Shown: positions 11,590 to 23,282, counted from the first letter of the stretch. The stretch is 64,000 nt of DNA from Corallium rubrum (GCA_964035015.1 OZ036013.1:8800666-8864665), one strand, 5' to 3'. The notes: generated from the sequence alone by a model not told the origin. Program-made: numbers and translations.

Positions 11590-11936
11590 TGTTCTTGGCT
11601 ATCATCACATGCCTATTCAACTCATGATTAAAAGTCTCTACACGAACTTTAAAACATCAATCATCACATCTGATTTTAACACCCCATTTATAGAAGTAGG
11701 TCGTGGAGTTTTACAGGGAGATTGCCTCAGTCCATTGCTATTTAACCTATGCTTCAATAATTTTATCCATCATATAAAATCTGAGAAATATCAACAGTTT
11801 GGTTTTTCATATAAACTTCTCAACCCAGTTCATTGGTTCCAATTCGCCGACGACGCAGCTGTAATCACCGGCCAAGAATCTGAAAATCAACACCTACTAA
11901 ACCGTTTTACAATTTGGTGTCAATGGTCGGACATGA
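11590..11936 (+). pseudogene. RLE LINE ORF: RT motifs B and C (FADD)
   Basis: Resumes exactly in frame after the Foldback-like insert and reads RGVLQGDCLSPLLFNLCFNN (RT motif B) and FQFADDAAVITG, the catalytic Asp pair. It ends at WCQWSDM, where the second Foldback-like element is inserted. Confidence 0.85.
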
Positions 11937-13318
11937 GGCATGTGCTAAAACATGGACGATGGACGATGGACGATGGACGATGGACGATGGACGATGGACG
12001 ATGGACGATGGACGATGGACGATGACAATCGTAGTAATATTATTATAATAATTATAATAATTATAATAATTATAATAATTATAATAATAAATATAATAAT
12101 TATAATAATAATTATAATAATTATAATAATTATAATAATAGTAATAATAATAATAATTATAATTATAATAATTATAATAATAATTATAATATTTAATACT
12201 ACTACTACTAATTATAATAATAATAATAATAATAATTATAGTAACCAGATTTGTCTAGTTCCGGGGGGGTGTTCCCTTTTGACACCAAAATGTGCCTTTT
12301 TATCTGATAAAACGTGTGATTTACGCGCTTTTTGCTTTTCCTTTTGAAATGCTACACACCCTTACTTACCTTATTATATAAATATAAATCTTTTCTTATT
12401 AACTTTTTATGAGTCCGGCCAAACTCAATAAAAATAAGGTTCTCTAATATTTAAGCTAATTTGCTTCGAGTTCGACTCACAAAAAGTTAAATGTTTGCCT
12501 CAAGCGGCTTGAGTCAAGTCTCATGAATATTAAGAGAACACTAGTTTCTTCTGTCGCAAATGCTCGCCTCCGCTAAGCTGTTTTTCGATCACAATCGTGG
12601 GGTTTCAATAGGTTTATTTCTCATGCGCACGTTCATTTCATACTTGTGTAGTACACATTAACACTCTCTTATTTAATTATAGTTCTGTCTAAATCTTTTA
12701 CCTTGCAAGTGCGTCACATTATCAATCAACATAACAGTATCTTAGACAAGGGCGCATATTAAATTAATAAATCCGACTTTGCCAAAGTTGCGCAACGATT
12801 GACTATAGGCTTTCTCGGTGGTATTTTAACCATAAAACTGAAGGCGTATTGCTTGTATTACAAAAATACGAAATGTATATGTTGCCCAGGATATTTTAAT
12901 ACATATATAAGTAATATAACTGACTCAATATTTTACCTATTTTAATCCTATTTTAATACGGTTATGTTGATTGATAATGTGACGCACTTGCATAGTAAAA
13001 GATTTAGACAGAACTATAATTAAATAAGGGAATGTTACTGTGTAGTATGAAACGAACGTGTGCATTGAGACAGGAGAAATAAACCTATTGAAACTCCACA
13101 ATTGTATTCGAAGAACAGCTTAGCGGAGGCGAGCATTTGCGAACACTACCCAACACTACCCCCCCCCCCACTACCCCCTCCCCCCCCATTAATATTAATA
13201 ATATTAATATTATAATATTAATATTATAATATTAATATTAATATTAATTAATATTAATATTAATACTATTGTCATCGTCCATCGTCCATCGTCCATCGTC
13301 CATGTTTTAGCACATGCC
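11937..13318. mobile_element. Foldback-like element 2, 9-bp TSD CGGACATGA
   Basis: Starts GGCATGTGCTAAAACATGG and ends with its complement; CGGACATGA flanks both sides (11928-11936 and 13319-13327). The TIR continues into a heptamer array TGGACGA, about eleven units on the left and about four on the right. Inner inverted arms (about 12545-12745 against 12958-13143) are separated by AT-rich simple repeats, with C-rich and AATATT-type tracts near the right end. No coding sequence: the frame made of repeated WTMDDGR is a repeat artefact. Confidence 0.85.
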
Positions 13319-13327
13319 CGGACATGA

Positions 13328-14438
13328 TTATTCGAATAGATAAATGAAGCACCTTTGGCATAAAAAAAGCTCTCACCAAATCAGTTCAATACATCCCTAA
13401 GTTAATTATTGACAAAACTCTTATTCCGGCTGTTGAAATTGGAAAATCATTCTGCTATTTAGGACCGTACTTTAATTACGAAATGACAAATAATGAACAT
13501 AAATCGAAATTAGTCTCCCAACTGACTGACCTCATGAAAGAAATAGATCTGAAGCCGTTACATCCGAAAAACAAGATTCTCTTATACAGTCGTTACGTTC
13601 TTTCAAAACTCTCATGGCATCTCACTATAGCAACAATTCAAAAGACCTGGATTTCTGAAAACCTGGATTCAGTTTTCAAACAATATATTCAAAAATGGCT
13701 TGAGGTACCTATTTCTGGATCACTTAGCAACATTTACCTAACTAGTAACAAATTTGGTCTTAATATCATCCCCCCCATCAACTAAATTCATACAGTGTCA
13801 AACAATCATCCGCAGTGTTTTGAAATATCTCCTAATGAATCAATAACCCACCTATGGAAATCGTCGTCTAACCATACTAACATTCAATATGATCAATATA
13901 CATCGACAAAAGAAGTAATTAAGTCATTCCGTGAAATTCAAGAAAAAAAATTGGAAAATCAGTTAAAATGTCAAGGTTCATTCTTTTCCAGCGTTTCAAA
14001 ATTCTCTCTACCCCAAGTAAATTCGATTTGGCCAACCTGTCAATCCAAACTACCCAAAAATATTTTCAACTTCACCATTCGTTACATAAACAATTCGCTA
14101 CCGTAAAAATCTTCAAAAGTGGGGACTCTCGTCGTCTTCTGAATGCTCATTCTGCCTTAAACCTGAATCTTTGTTGCACGTTGTTGCTGGCTGCAGTTCC
14201 TATCTTGATCGATTTACTTGGAGACACGACTCAATCCTAAATTTTATTGCTAATAACCTCCCATCAGAATATATTCAAACCATTTATGCTGACTTGCCAT
14301 CATTCTCTAATCCCTCTACTATTACTGGTGATGACTATCGTCCTGATCTACTAATTTTGACCAAAGACAATTTTCTGTATGTACTCGAACTAACCGTCGG
14401 ATATGAGACTAACCTAAGAAAAAATATACAGCGCAAAC
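13328..14438 (+). pseudogene. RLE LINE ORF: thumb, CCHC knuckle and endonuclease
   Basis: Continues from 11936 in frame, but a TGA stands at 13345-13347. After GIKKALTKSVQYIPKLI and AVEIGKSFCYLG the frame breaks near 13785 and again near 14106. A CSFCLKPESLLHVVAGC knuckle (C-x2-C-x7-H-x4-C) follows near 14140, in another frame. The restriction-like endonuclease core is RPDLLIL followed by FLYVLELTVGYETN, matching the PD-(D/E)xK-type arrangement of RLE LINEs that nick target DNA. The block ends in the target site of the 2-kb hAT-like element. Confidence 0.8.
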
Positions 14439-16439
14439 CAGGGGCGGATCTAGGAATTTTGATACCTTAGTCAAAGTTGCTGTAGGTCCATATTTATAGG
14501 GGGGTCCGGGGACATGCCCCCCCGAAAATTTTGAAATTTGGATCTCTGAAATGGCATTTCCTGCATTCTGACAGCACATTTGAGCAAAATTTTAAATGTT
14601 TTAAAACAATAAATGTTTTTAATGGTCATTTTATCATTTTCAAGAAACATTTTATTTAAATTGGACTTTGATATTTTCTTGTTGTCTTAGAAACCTTGTG
14701 ATAGTTTGCAAGCTTAGTGTGTAAGGCTAAGTTTTTCCAGGAATAAGGGTGGGGAAATCCAATAAACAGTAGGGAGATATGTGGTCACATTCTAATATAA
14801 AAAAGTTGGCTGTTTCGCTCTATATCAAAGTTCATCAGCATGCCTAGGAAACACCAGTTACATTGTTTCAGTCAGTGAATCCAACATGGACAGCCTGACC
14901 AACACACAAGTGAAGGTCTAGCTGAATTTAACGTTCTGCATAACCCAGAGCAAGGTGGGCTACCTTCCATGGCCGTTCAGCCCCACCTACCCAGAGCTGT
15001 CTGGCTTTCAAATGCCTGATACTTGCCTTTTAAATTCAACCCAAGCAGACAATGTCTGGTATTAGTAGGAGTCAGGAGAAGCTTTTGTTAATGACCATAA
15101 TGGACATTACATGGACATAGACATAGAGGAGCTCAACTCGCTACATCATCCCGATCATTCTAACCCCCATCTAATATGCCACTACCCATCTCCCTACTAT
15201 CCCATGTTACTATGAGCTGTCTGGTTTTCAGGCACCAGCAACCCAAGTTCGATTCCTGTCCAGTGTAATTATCAGATTAAAATTTCATAATAGCCACATG
15301 TGAGAGGAATGCTTACTTGATGTATAACGATAATAGATGGAAATTTGTAGAAATGTCATGTACATATTTATTGCTTAGCCTTTTTGGTCTGTTTCCCCAG
15401 GCCCAAACCTTATTACTTATATGTTTAAAAGTTATATGTTATTACTTATAATACTGTGTCTGTATGTTATATATTAGACAATTAACTGACTTGAAATATG
15501 AACTGAGGACGAATGTATTATGTAAACTACTGTGGGAGGGCAATCTGACTCTGCATCATGATTATGACATACTAGTGAGTATCTAGAATTGAAACACTAT
15601 CTAAGTAGTGTTTATAGTACTACATGAAGCATTTAATAGCATTGATTTATACCAGTGTGCTCAACGCAGATTATGCTAATATGGAACGGATATCAACAAA
15701 GATGACAACAGAATAACATCGATATTGAATCCATATTGACGAACTACTGTACCTATAAGCTTACCTTAGACCGACATATGGCTTACTCTAGCTTGTCCGC
15801 ATTCATGTGTTGGGTCTTCCTTGTATAAGGATTTTAAACTAAACTTCGTATGAAGCTTCCGATCCGAGAGTATAGCACAAGCTTGGATTTTTGAAGACAA
15901 ATCGCAATAGATTTGTCACAATAACTCATCGTTATTACTCTTCAGAGTGCTCTGCACACGTTCTATGACATTTGTCGAAGCCATGACATCAAAGCCCGCG
16001 TGTAATCTCTGTTCATGCTGCAAGAATGCAAGATACAGCTTCATGCGGCGGATTGCGGCCAAGATTTAGTTTCTAGCCAATCAAAATCTAGCCTGCGTTA
16101 AAAAATTTACTTCCGACGTAATTGCATTTACCTTCCGACGTAATTCCATTGGCTTTGACCAATCAGCGCTCATGATTCCGACGTATTTCGGCCATTTTGA
16201 CGTGGATAAACGTGCCGGTCGGTGACCACTTCCCGCCGTAGTTACCTCTTATACGGTTCTAGTACCGATAGCGGCCACAGGTCGCCACAGAATAACTTGC
16301 GCGGCGTCTGACGAGGGCTCTAGAAATTATGAAATTATTCTCCAGCAAAGAATAAACCGTATCTTGCCAAATACGTTAAAAATTGGAAAATCAGAAGAAA
16401 CGTGTTTGACGTGTTTGACGTATATTAAATCGACCCCTG
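14439..16439. mobile_element. Non-autonomous 2-kb hAT-like element, copy 1
   Basis: Ends CAGGGGCGGATCTAGG on the left and a complement of CAGGGG-TCGATTTAATA on the right. CAAAC precedes it and follows it after one extra T. A second copy lies in inverse orientation at 58908-60939 and matches along its length by eye with few differences. No long ORF. The insertion splits the RLE endonuclease. Confidence 0.85.
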
Positions 16440-16846
16440 TCAAACACTCAAAATATAAAGAGATGATCATGGAACAAAAGAAAAAATTCCAGTCGGTAAA
16501 GTTCGTAAATCTCTCAATCAGTGCACTCGGTGTTTTTGAAAAAGAATCTTCGGTTTTTATAGAAATGTTGGAACGTTTGAACTCAGACAAGGCTCATGTT
16601 AAATATATCATTAGGAAAATCATTAATATTGCAATAAGGACGACATACTACGTTTTCTGTTCTAGAAACAAGGATTGGCGAATCCAGATTTAATGAACTT
16701 CTAATATCTTACTTTTTATATCATATATTTATGTAAATGTGTAGTGTAATATATAACCATTATAGTATATCAAGTAGCCAATTGAAATTACCTTTAACAG
16801 TGAGATTTGCAGTTGTAAGTATATATAAAAAAATTCAATAAAGTTT

Positions 16847-16848
<2 letters not shown>
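16440..16848 (+). pseudogene. RLE LINE ORF end and 3' UTR
   Basis: The frame resumes as KYKEMIMEQKKKFQSVKFVN and runs to a stop near 16692. A Lys-Tyr after the endonuclease acidic residues is usual for the RLE domain. About 155 bp of AT-rich 3' UTR with an AATAAA-like signal (TTCAATAAAG) then leads into the ATT tract. Confidence 0.75.

Positions 16849-16911
<63 letters not shown>
16849..16911. repeat. (ATT)n microsatellite, 3' border of RLE LINE
   Basis: About 20 ATT units directly after the LINE 3' UTR. It mirrors the ATT tract at the 5' border. Confidence 0.95.
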
Positions 16912-16914
<3 letters not shown>

Positions 16915-17079
16915 TATCCATGAGATATGTGACACCAAGGAAAGAGTAAATTTTAGGGCAATATCTATTTTGGGAATTTTGTCATTCTATAAGAATTATA
17001 TTTTGTATTTGGCAGTCAACAACATGCTTTCAGATTACCAACATGTTTTCAGTTCTAATAATTCATTCGAAACCTCCTG
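16912..17079. other. Short unassigned spacer
   Basis: Between the RLE LINE and the Harbinger element. It ends in CTG, the presumed 3-bp target site. Confidence 0.4.
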
Positions 17080-17332
17080 CGGCCGGTTGTACGAAGCCTG
17101 GATAGTTTATCCGGTGGATAAGGCCTATCCAGTGGATAAATCTGCTATCCGGTGGATAGTTTTCCACTGGATAAAAAGCATGGATAGTGGGGTGGATAAC
17201 TATACACTGGATAAGTACTTGACGAATGATTATATCGTCGTCACGTCATGTTTTTACTCGCTGGTTGCTAAGCGTTGCTATGTAATGATGTATTAATTTT
17301 AATAAACTTTTAATAAAATTGTCTTTTACACA

Positions 17333-19130
17333 ATGTCGGAATCAACTGAGACAGCAAAAAGAGCAAGGAAACCAAATTTTTCGACCGAAGAATGCACTGT
17401 AATTTTGCAAATGGCGGAAGAAAATTTGAATGTAATTCGAGAAAAGTTTTCAAGTGTGAACACAAACAAAAAAAAACCCTGAAGTATGGAAGTCTATCAG
17501 TGACAAAGTCAACTCACTTGGTACTGCGAAAAGGACAACGGGAGAAGTAAAGGACAAGTGGTGGTCCATGGTCGGAACTGCAAGAAAAGATTTTAGTCGA
17601 GAACGATTTGAACAAAGAAAAACCGGTGGGGGAAAAGCACCTGCACCTCCTAAAGAAACCTCTCGGCGAATCATTGAGCTTTTTGGCGACGAGCCCGGGT
17701 TCTCCGGTATACCCGGAGGTGTTGAATCGGGTAAGTGATACCTACGGTACGTGTTTTTGATTGCCAAGGTTAACCAAGGCATGGCCAATGTAAACAAAAC
17801 GGGTCAAAAGTCAAAACTCAATTTCTGACTTTGGTGGCGTTTTTACGCGTGCATGATACTCATTTGAGTATTTGGATGTACGAGGCAAAGGTTTCTTGTT
17901 TTCACTGGATACAAAAGTTGCTACTTGTGTTTTTAAAAAGTGACTGAATGTGAAGGCCGAAGACAGTTCCGACTTCAGACTTGTCTCCGATAAGTGCTAG
18001 TCAGATTTAGTATTCGTATAATTCCGTTCATCGGGTAGAGGACACAGAAATTGATACTAGGAAATATACAGAAAATATCAACACACCATTGAAACTTGAA
18101 ACGTAAACAATAACAACGAAAAGTTACACCCTATTCGTCGTTGTTTGATCTGTCAAACTTAAACACTAAACACTTGAACGCAAATGGTAGTATGATTTCT
18201 TGTCCTCCATTACGTACGCGTTACTGTATGCACAATTGTTTATTTGTTTTATATATTTTAAAAGTCTTAATATATTTACAATTTAGAGCTCATGCCCCAT
18301 ACCATGCTTTACCTTAGTCTCTTATTTAACACATTGATGACATATTCCATAAGTGTAAACAATGTCATCTATTGTCAATGTATCTTATTCATATTTTGTA
18401 TTACTTTACCTTATTATTTTTATACCTTTTATTATTTTCATCCATATTAATTAACTATCAACTCATATTACATATTCACTTATCACTTACTCAATTGCAA
18501 AAGGAATTTATTTTTTGAAAACACGTCAAATAGATGTGTAGTCTGTTAATTTCCACAATGTTTACTTGTAATGTCACAATGTCACATCTGGTAAGGTTTA
18601 CAGCAAAAAATGTCCATAAAGATGAAGTTTTCACCTGAGAAGATATATTACATTTCTTCGCAGAAGGTTCCAAATATCACAAAAATGCAAAATCCCTGAG
18701 GATGATATAGACACTTAAAATAGCCATGTTGTATTTTATAGGAAACAATACAACACTGACAGCAGACACTGTATTGACTGAGCCCGGGAGTTTTGTTTTG
18801 GATGACCCTTTCTTGGTACTTGACCAACCACTACTGGAATTACTGGTATTGCCATTAAATGAGCCCTCTATTGCTGATGTAGCACCACTGACAAATGAAT
18901 CTGTACCTGTAAGTGCATCAGCATCACAAGTTAGTTCTCACTCACCCAAGGCTCACCCATCTACTGGTAGTGGTGGTACAAAGAGAAAAGTGTCAACACA
19001 AGACATCCAAAAGATGCAAGTAGAAGTTCTCAACTTGGGGAAAGAAAAGATTTCATTGGAAATTGAAAATATGAAGCTGATCCAAAAAAAGTTAAAGCTT
19101 GAAATTCAGCAATTGGAGCTGGAATATTAA
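17333..19130 (+). pseudogene. Harbinger Myb/SANT-like DNA-binding protein, frameshifted
   Basis: Exons 17333-17730 and 18742-19130, with GTAAGT donor and TTTTATAG acceptor. Exon 1 opens MSESTETAKRARKPNFSTEE and contains the tri-helical Myb/SANT-like pattern with VWKSISDKVNSLG and VKDKWWSMV. Exon 2 encodes an acidic region, then a Lys-rich nuclear signal (GGTKRKV) and a coiled-coil-like tail (LNLGKEKISLEIENMKLI). In Harbinger elements this protein binds the subterminal repeats and brings the transposase to the nucleus. A 1-nt indel in the A9 run at 17468-17476 causes a TGA at 17480-17482, so this copy should not make a full protein. Confidence 0.8.
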
Positions 19131-19335
19131 ATTGGAACATTAAATTGAATATTATTACCGGTACATGTTGATGTGTTGGTCCAATTTTATATTAAATGTT
19201 CTAATATTTTAAATTGTAATGAATAAGGACACAGTATTCTTTGACCAAAATATTTCATTAATTCAAATATTTGTAAATTATGTATTATATTCATAAATTA
19301 ATGTTACTATTTATAAATGTACCTTAAAATACTTT

Positions 19336-19478
19336 AACAATAATAATGTGTTATATAAATAAATAATTTACTATTTACACAATACATTGAAATTCAATTT
19401 TGTAAAATTGAATTTCAATGTATTGTGTAAATAGTAAATTATTTATTCATATACTGTAACACATTATTATTGTTAAAT
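19336..19478. repeat. Long AT-rich palindrome between convergent genes
   Basis: Arms of about 70 bp, almost perfect around a centre near 19406 (CAATTTTGTAAAATTG). It lies between the 3' ends of the Myb-like gene and the convergent transposase gene, so transcripts from either strand would contain a strong hairpin. Possibly a bidirectional terminator or polyadenylation region, or an inserted palindromic MITE. Confidence 0.85.
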
Positions 19479-19501
19479 TTTTGTTAACAATAATTATATA
19501 A

Positions 19502-21308
19502 TTAGCAATAATTAAATGATGTATTATCATGTAAAATTTTCACAATATACCAAAAATATGTGTTTGTTATGTAATTTCGAACAGCTTCTCCTGTATTTAC
19601 ACCATCATAATCATCTCCCAGGTCTAATGGCTCTTCCTCGTCATCATCGTCCATCATTGGCTCATTGTTGTCAATCGCAATATTGTGAAGGACACAACAA
19701 GCAGCAATGATGGTGCATACTCTCTCAGGTGACATTCTTACTTCAGAGTGTAAAAGATGAAATCTTCGTTTAAGAATGCCAAACGTTCTTTCAATTGATG
19801 ATCTTGTGACCTATGTGGCTGTCAAGTGTCGAGCCAGGCCATTTCGCAACTACGTTGAGAAACTTTCCTGTGTAGAGAAAACCAAACCATTGGTCAATTA
19901 GTGAACTCTCCAGTTCTATGTCTGAAAATCTGGAATATTTTTTTGCAGAGAATGAGAAAAAATTCATGACCACACCCCCACATCCCATTTCAACGTAAAA
20001 ATAACATGGTTTGGCCAAAACCAGTGCTGTAGAAGTTACCCTACATTCCTACAAATGGCTACAGTTTTCAAATTTTTAACACACTCCCTATTTAGGACCG
20101 TGGAATTCCAAGGGGGAAGCGTGCTTGTGATGAGCATCAGAAAATCCAATGGGAAGCTGTTGTTGATGAGCAGGGAGTTATAGTCTACTTGGAATTTCCG
20201 GGAGAGGGGGGGGGGGGGGGGGGGTTAAATCTACTCAGTCTACATGGAATTTCACTTGGAAGTTAGTTTAGTTCGAAATTCCCATGGAGTTGTCCAAGGG
20301 AGGGGCCATGAAAAAAGATGTTCCTCAACATTCCAAGAGCCCCTCCCCGTTTCTTCCCACATTGATGTAACCTCAATCTGCACATGCGTGCAAAATGAAG
20401 AATTTCCTGTCCGATGAAAATTCCATGAGTGGAGCTATTTATGAGTGAAACCGGGGCTTAAATTCAAGGTGTGGATATCGAAAGACCAAACAACTATTGG
20501 TAAGAATGTATTAGTAATTTATTGTGTACTGTTTAATACCACCGTGTGAGTCTTAGTCAGGCTGTGTGGTTTTATATAAGCTAAAATATAAGTATATTTT
20601 AATGCTATTTAATAACATAACTTACGATTGTGAACAATTGAGAGAAAGCCAACTGCTGAGACCCAACCAATAGACGTGATTTGGGTGGTTAATTATTTTA
20701 CACAATAATAAATAAATCTATACAATATTACCTTCGTGATTGCAGATTCCTTGTACGTTAATACTGTGGTATCCTTTCCCGTTTACAAAATCTCATTCAT
20801 TTTCTGCTGGCGCAACGATCCTCACGTGTGTTCCTTCAACACAACCAATGCCACAAGGAAAACCTCCGAGATTATAAAACCCTTGTTTAATCACATCTTT
20901 TTCCCGTTGCGTTTGTGGAAATTTCACAAACTCGTCAAGTCTTCGAGCGATGGCCACGGTTACTCGACGAACAACCCTGCTAACTGTGGCCTTGTCTACC
21001 CCAGCAACGGTGTCCCCCGTTACTTGCAAAAAGCTGCCTGTCGCCAAAAATCTAAGTGTTATCAACACTTGGTTTGTCGCCGAAATAGGGCAGCTTCGGT
21101 TCGATGCAGGGCTTATTTCTTCTTCTACAAGGTTGACTATGTACGCGATTGCTTGTCTACCAAAACGATACCGTGCTCGCAACTCACTGTTGTCATAATA
21201 TTGTAAGATGTTAAAGTTTTCTATTTCTCGTCTGTAAATTCTGTCTGCTCGTCTGTGTACTCGAGGAAGAATATTCAAATGAAAACCGGGAATTCTGTAT
21301 AACGCCAT
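19502..21308 (-). pseudogene. HARBI1-type (DDE_Tnp_4) transposase, internally deleted
   Basis: Read on the minus strand, exon 1 is 21308-20732 and exon 2 19867-19502. Exon 1 opens MALYRIPGFHLNILPRVHRR and carries the helical DNA-binding part (TVAGVDKATVSRVVRRVT), then GCVEGTHVRI. In active relatives this last motif carries the first catalytic Asp; here it is Glu. A TGA follows at 20793-20795. Exon 2 has KFLNVVAKWPGST, then jumps to TRSSIERTFGILKRRFHLL, which holds the catalytic Glu; the segment that should contain the second Asp is missing. The C-terminus (MSPERVCTIIAACCVLHNI) is normal. A dead transposase. Confidence 0.85.
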
Positions 21309-21551
21309 TTTATTGAAAATCTTAATTTTATAGTTTCAACAACATGAACACGTCAATTTTATCTACTGGATAGTGAACTTAAACTACCCTCCGATCTCGG
21401 ATAAATTTATCAAGCGGATAGCAATTTTTATCCGCCGGATAATGCTATCCAAGCTTCGTACAACGCAAATTATACCCTGGATAAAATTTATCCGCCGGAT
21501 AGCGAGTTATCCACCGGATAGAGGTTTATCCAGGCTTCGTACAACCGGCCC

Positions 21552-23282
21552 CTGGACTATGATATACAAGTGTCTAGTAAACTCCACTCACAGTGGAGAA
21601 CTAAACGGGAAAACTACTTCTGGACCTCTGGATGAATAACAATTTAAAGCGGTTAATTTATCGTAAGAATTTTCTAAAATCTCTAGCAGTTAAATATGAC
21701 ACTGGAGAATCGTGGGCTGAATATAGAAAAGCAAAAAATCAGACAAATAATGCCATAAAAAAGCGAAAGAAGATTACTATCAAAAGCATTTTGAGTCTAA
21801 TGCCGGTAGGCCTAATACTAAAGTAATGCGGAGCGCAATTGATAATATAATGGGAAAAGAAACACAAAAACCTACCATATCTAGTCTAAAGACTGATTCA
21901 GGAAAAACTTCTAATCCTGAGGAAATGTGTGATTTGTTTAATAAGCATTTTACGGAAATTGGCCCTAAACTTGCCTCCGAGCTCCCGCAATCTTCATCTG
22001 ATTTCCTTAGCTATATCCAGCCTACGAATTCTACCTTTCAATTGCCACAGATAACAGTGGACGTTCTGAGACCAATTATCCAAAGTTTTAATGGCAATAG
22101 AACTCTTGCAGATGACGTCAAAACTGTGCAGCTGCAGGACAACTTCAAAGTTCCGACGTTCAACAGAGCAAATAATGAATGAAAATTCTATAGTTTATAA
22201 GCATTTGTCCTCCACCAAGGGAATAAGTGCAAGTGGTCTATAAAGCAGCTGGTTTAGATGACATTCCGATTAAACTCATTAGGGATGCTTTTCCAGTGGT
22301 TGCTAAATCATTGTGCAATATCTTTAATAAATCTATTGCCACTGGTATCTTTCCTAGTGAGTGGAAATTGGCTAAAGTCGTACATATTTAGAAGAAAGAG
22401 GCGAAAGACGACGCTTACAACTATCGCCCTATTTCTATTATCAATGTTATTGCAAAAATCTTTGAAAAATTTATCTCTGGTCACCTACATGACTATTTAC
22501 TTAAAGACAACATTATAACTCGTTATCAGTCTTGTTTTCGACCACTGCACTCAACAGTTACTGCTTTGATTGACACAACAAATGAATGGTATACCAATGT
22601 TGATAAATGTATATTAAATGTTGTTGTGTTTTTAGACCTAGCAAAAGCATTTGATACCGAAAATCACAAAATTTTGTTAAGAAAACGTCAGGCCTATGGT
22701 GTAAGTGGCGCTTCGCTTAAACTGTTCACGTCTTATTTAGGCTCTAGGCAACAAAAATGTTGTGTAAAGTGTTATCTTTCCAATTCATCAAAATTGTCAT
22801 ATGGTGTACCCCATGGATCAGTCCTAGGCCCAATGTTATTTTTGTTATACATATAAACGATCTGCCTGCTTCGCTCCATCATAGCATACCTAGAATGTAC
22901 GCAGATGATACCAACACTACGGTTTCTGATGAATGTATTAGTGCCATTGAGGCTCGTTTGAATCATGATTTGAATGAAGTTTACGTACCAGTGGCTGATC
23001 GCCAATAAATTAAGCCTAAGTGTCACTAAGACAGAGTACCTTGTGATTGAGACAAAGTATAAACTTGATAATATTCTTTCGCCAATTTTACATATTGGTG
23101 GTATACCCATCAGAAGGGTTAAAGAATGTAAATCTTTGGGAGTTCATTTTGATGTAACACTGAATTGGTCCACTCACATTGATAAATTATCGAAAAAAAT
23201 TTCTTCAGCAATTGCTGGACTTTTTCTTCAGCAATTGCTGGACGACCATTTGTGCAACGAAAAACATTAATTATAATTTACA
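21552..23282 (+). pseudogene. CR1/L2-type LINE fragment, ORF2 with RT
   Basis: A 5'-truncated LINE beginning directly after the Harbinger TSD. Broken frames give EEMCDLFNKHFTEIGPKLAS, YNYRPISIINVIAKIFEK, FLDLAKAFDTENHK (motif A), YGVPHGSVLGPM (motif B) and MYADDTNTTVSD (catalytic pair). It ends in the thumb after LSKKISSAIAGL, where a second related LINE begins in the middle of its RT. Many frameshifts. Confidence 0.8.

Larger units (their letters stand above)
6099..16911 (+). mobile_element. RLE-type non-LTR retrotransposon, split by four insertions
   Basis: One LINE occupies five blocks: 6099-7635, 9857-9913, 11590-11936, 13328-14438 and 16440-16911. They join in order when the intervening DNA transposons are removed. 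It carries N-terminal zinc fingers, a reverse transcriptase with FADDAAV, a C-terminal CCHC knuckle and a restriction-like endonuclease, the layout of the R2/R4/NeSL/Hero group rather than the APE-type LINEs seen elsewhere in this window. It begins after one (ATT)n tract and ends in another. Several frameshifts and stops show it is dead. Confidence 0.85.
17080..21551. mobile_element. PIF/Harbinger transposon, two genes, 3-bp TSD CTG
   Basis: The TIR is (C/G)GGCCGGTTGTACGAAGCC followed by TGGATA on both ends. CTG lies at 17077-17079 and 21552-21554. Both subterminal regions carry many TATCC(G/A)(G/C)(T/C)GGATA palindromes. Inside are a Myb/SANT-like gene (+) and a HARBI1-type transposase gene (-), the usual two-gene makeup of this superfamily, pointing toward each other. 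Both genes are damaged. A second, degenerate TIR-like end lies at about 21448-21470, just inside the right TIR. Confidence 0.9.

Noticed and set aside
11609..12347. WTMDDGR repeat protein
   Set aside because: The TGGACGA heptamer array of a transposon TIR read as protein, followed by AT-rich simple sequence.
9914..13318. CRISPR-like or minisatellite locus
   Set aside because: The arrays lie at the tips of inverted repeats bounded by exact 9-bp TSDs, and have no spacers; they belong to eukaryotic transposons.
16729..16938. Poly-Asn frame, or assembly gap of N bases
   Set aside because: It is an AAT microsatellite read on the minus strand, not a gap.
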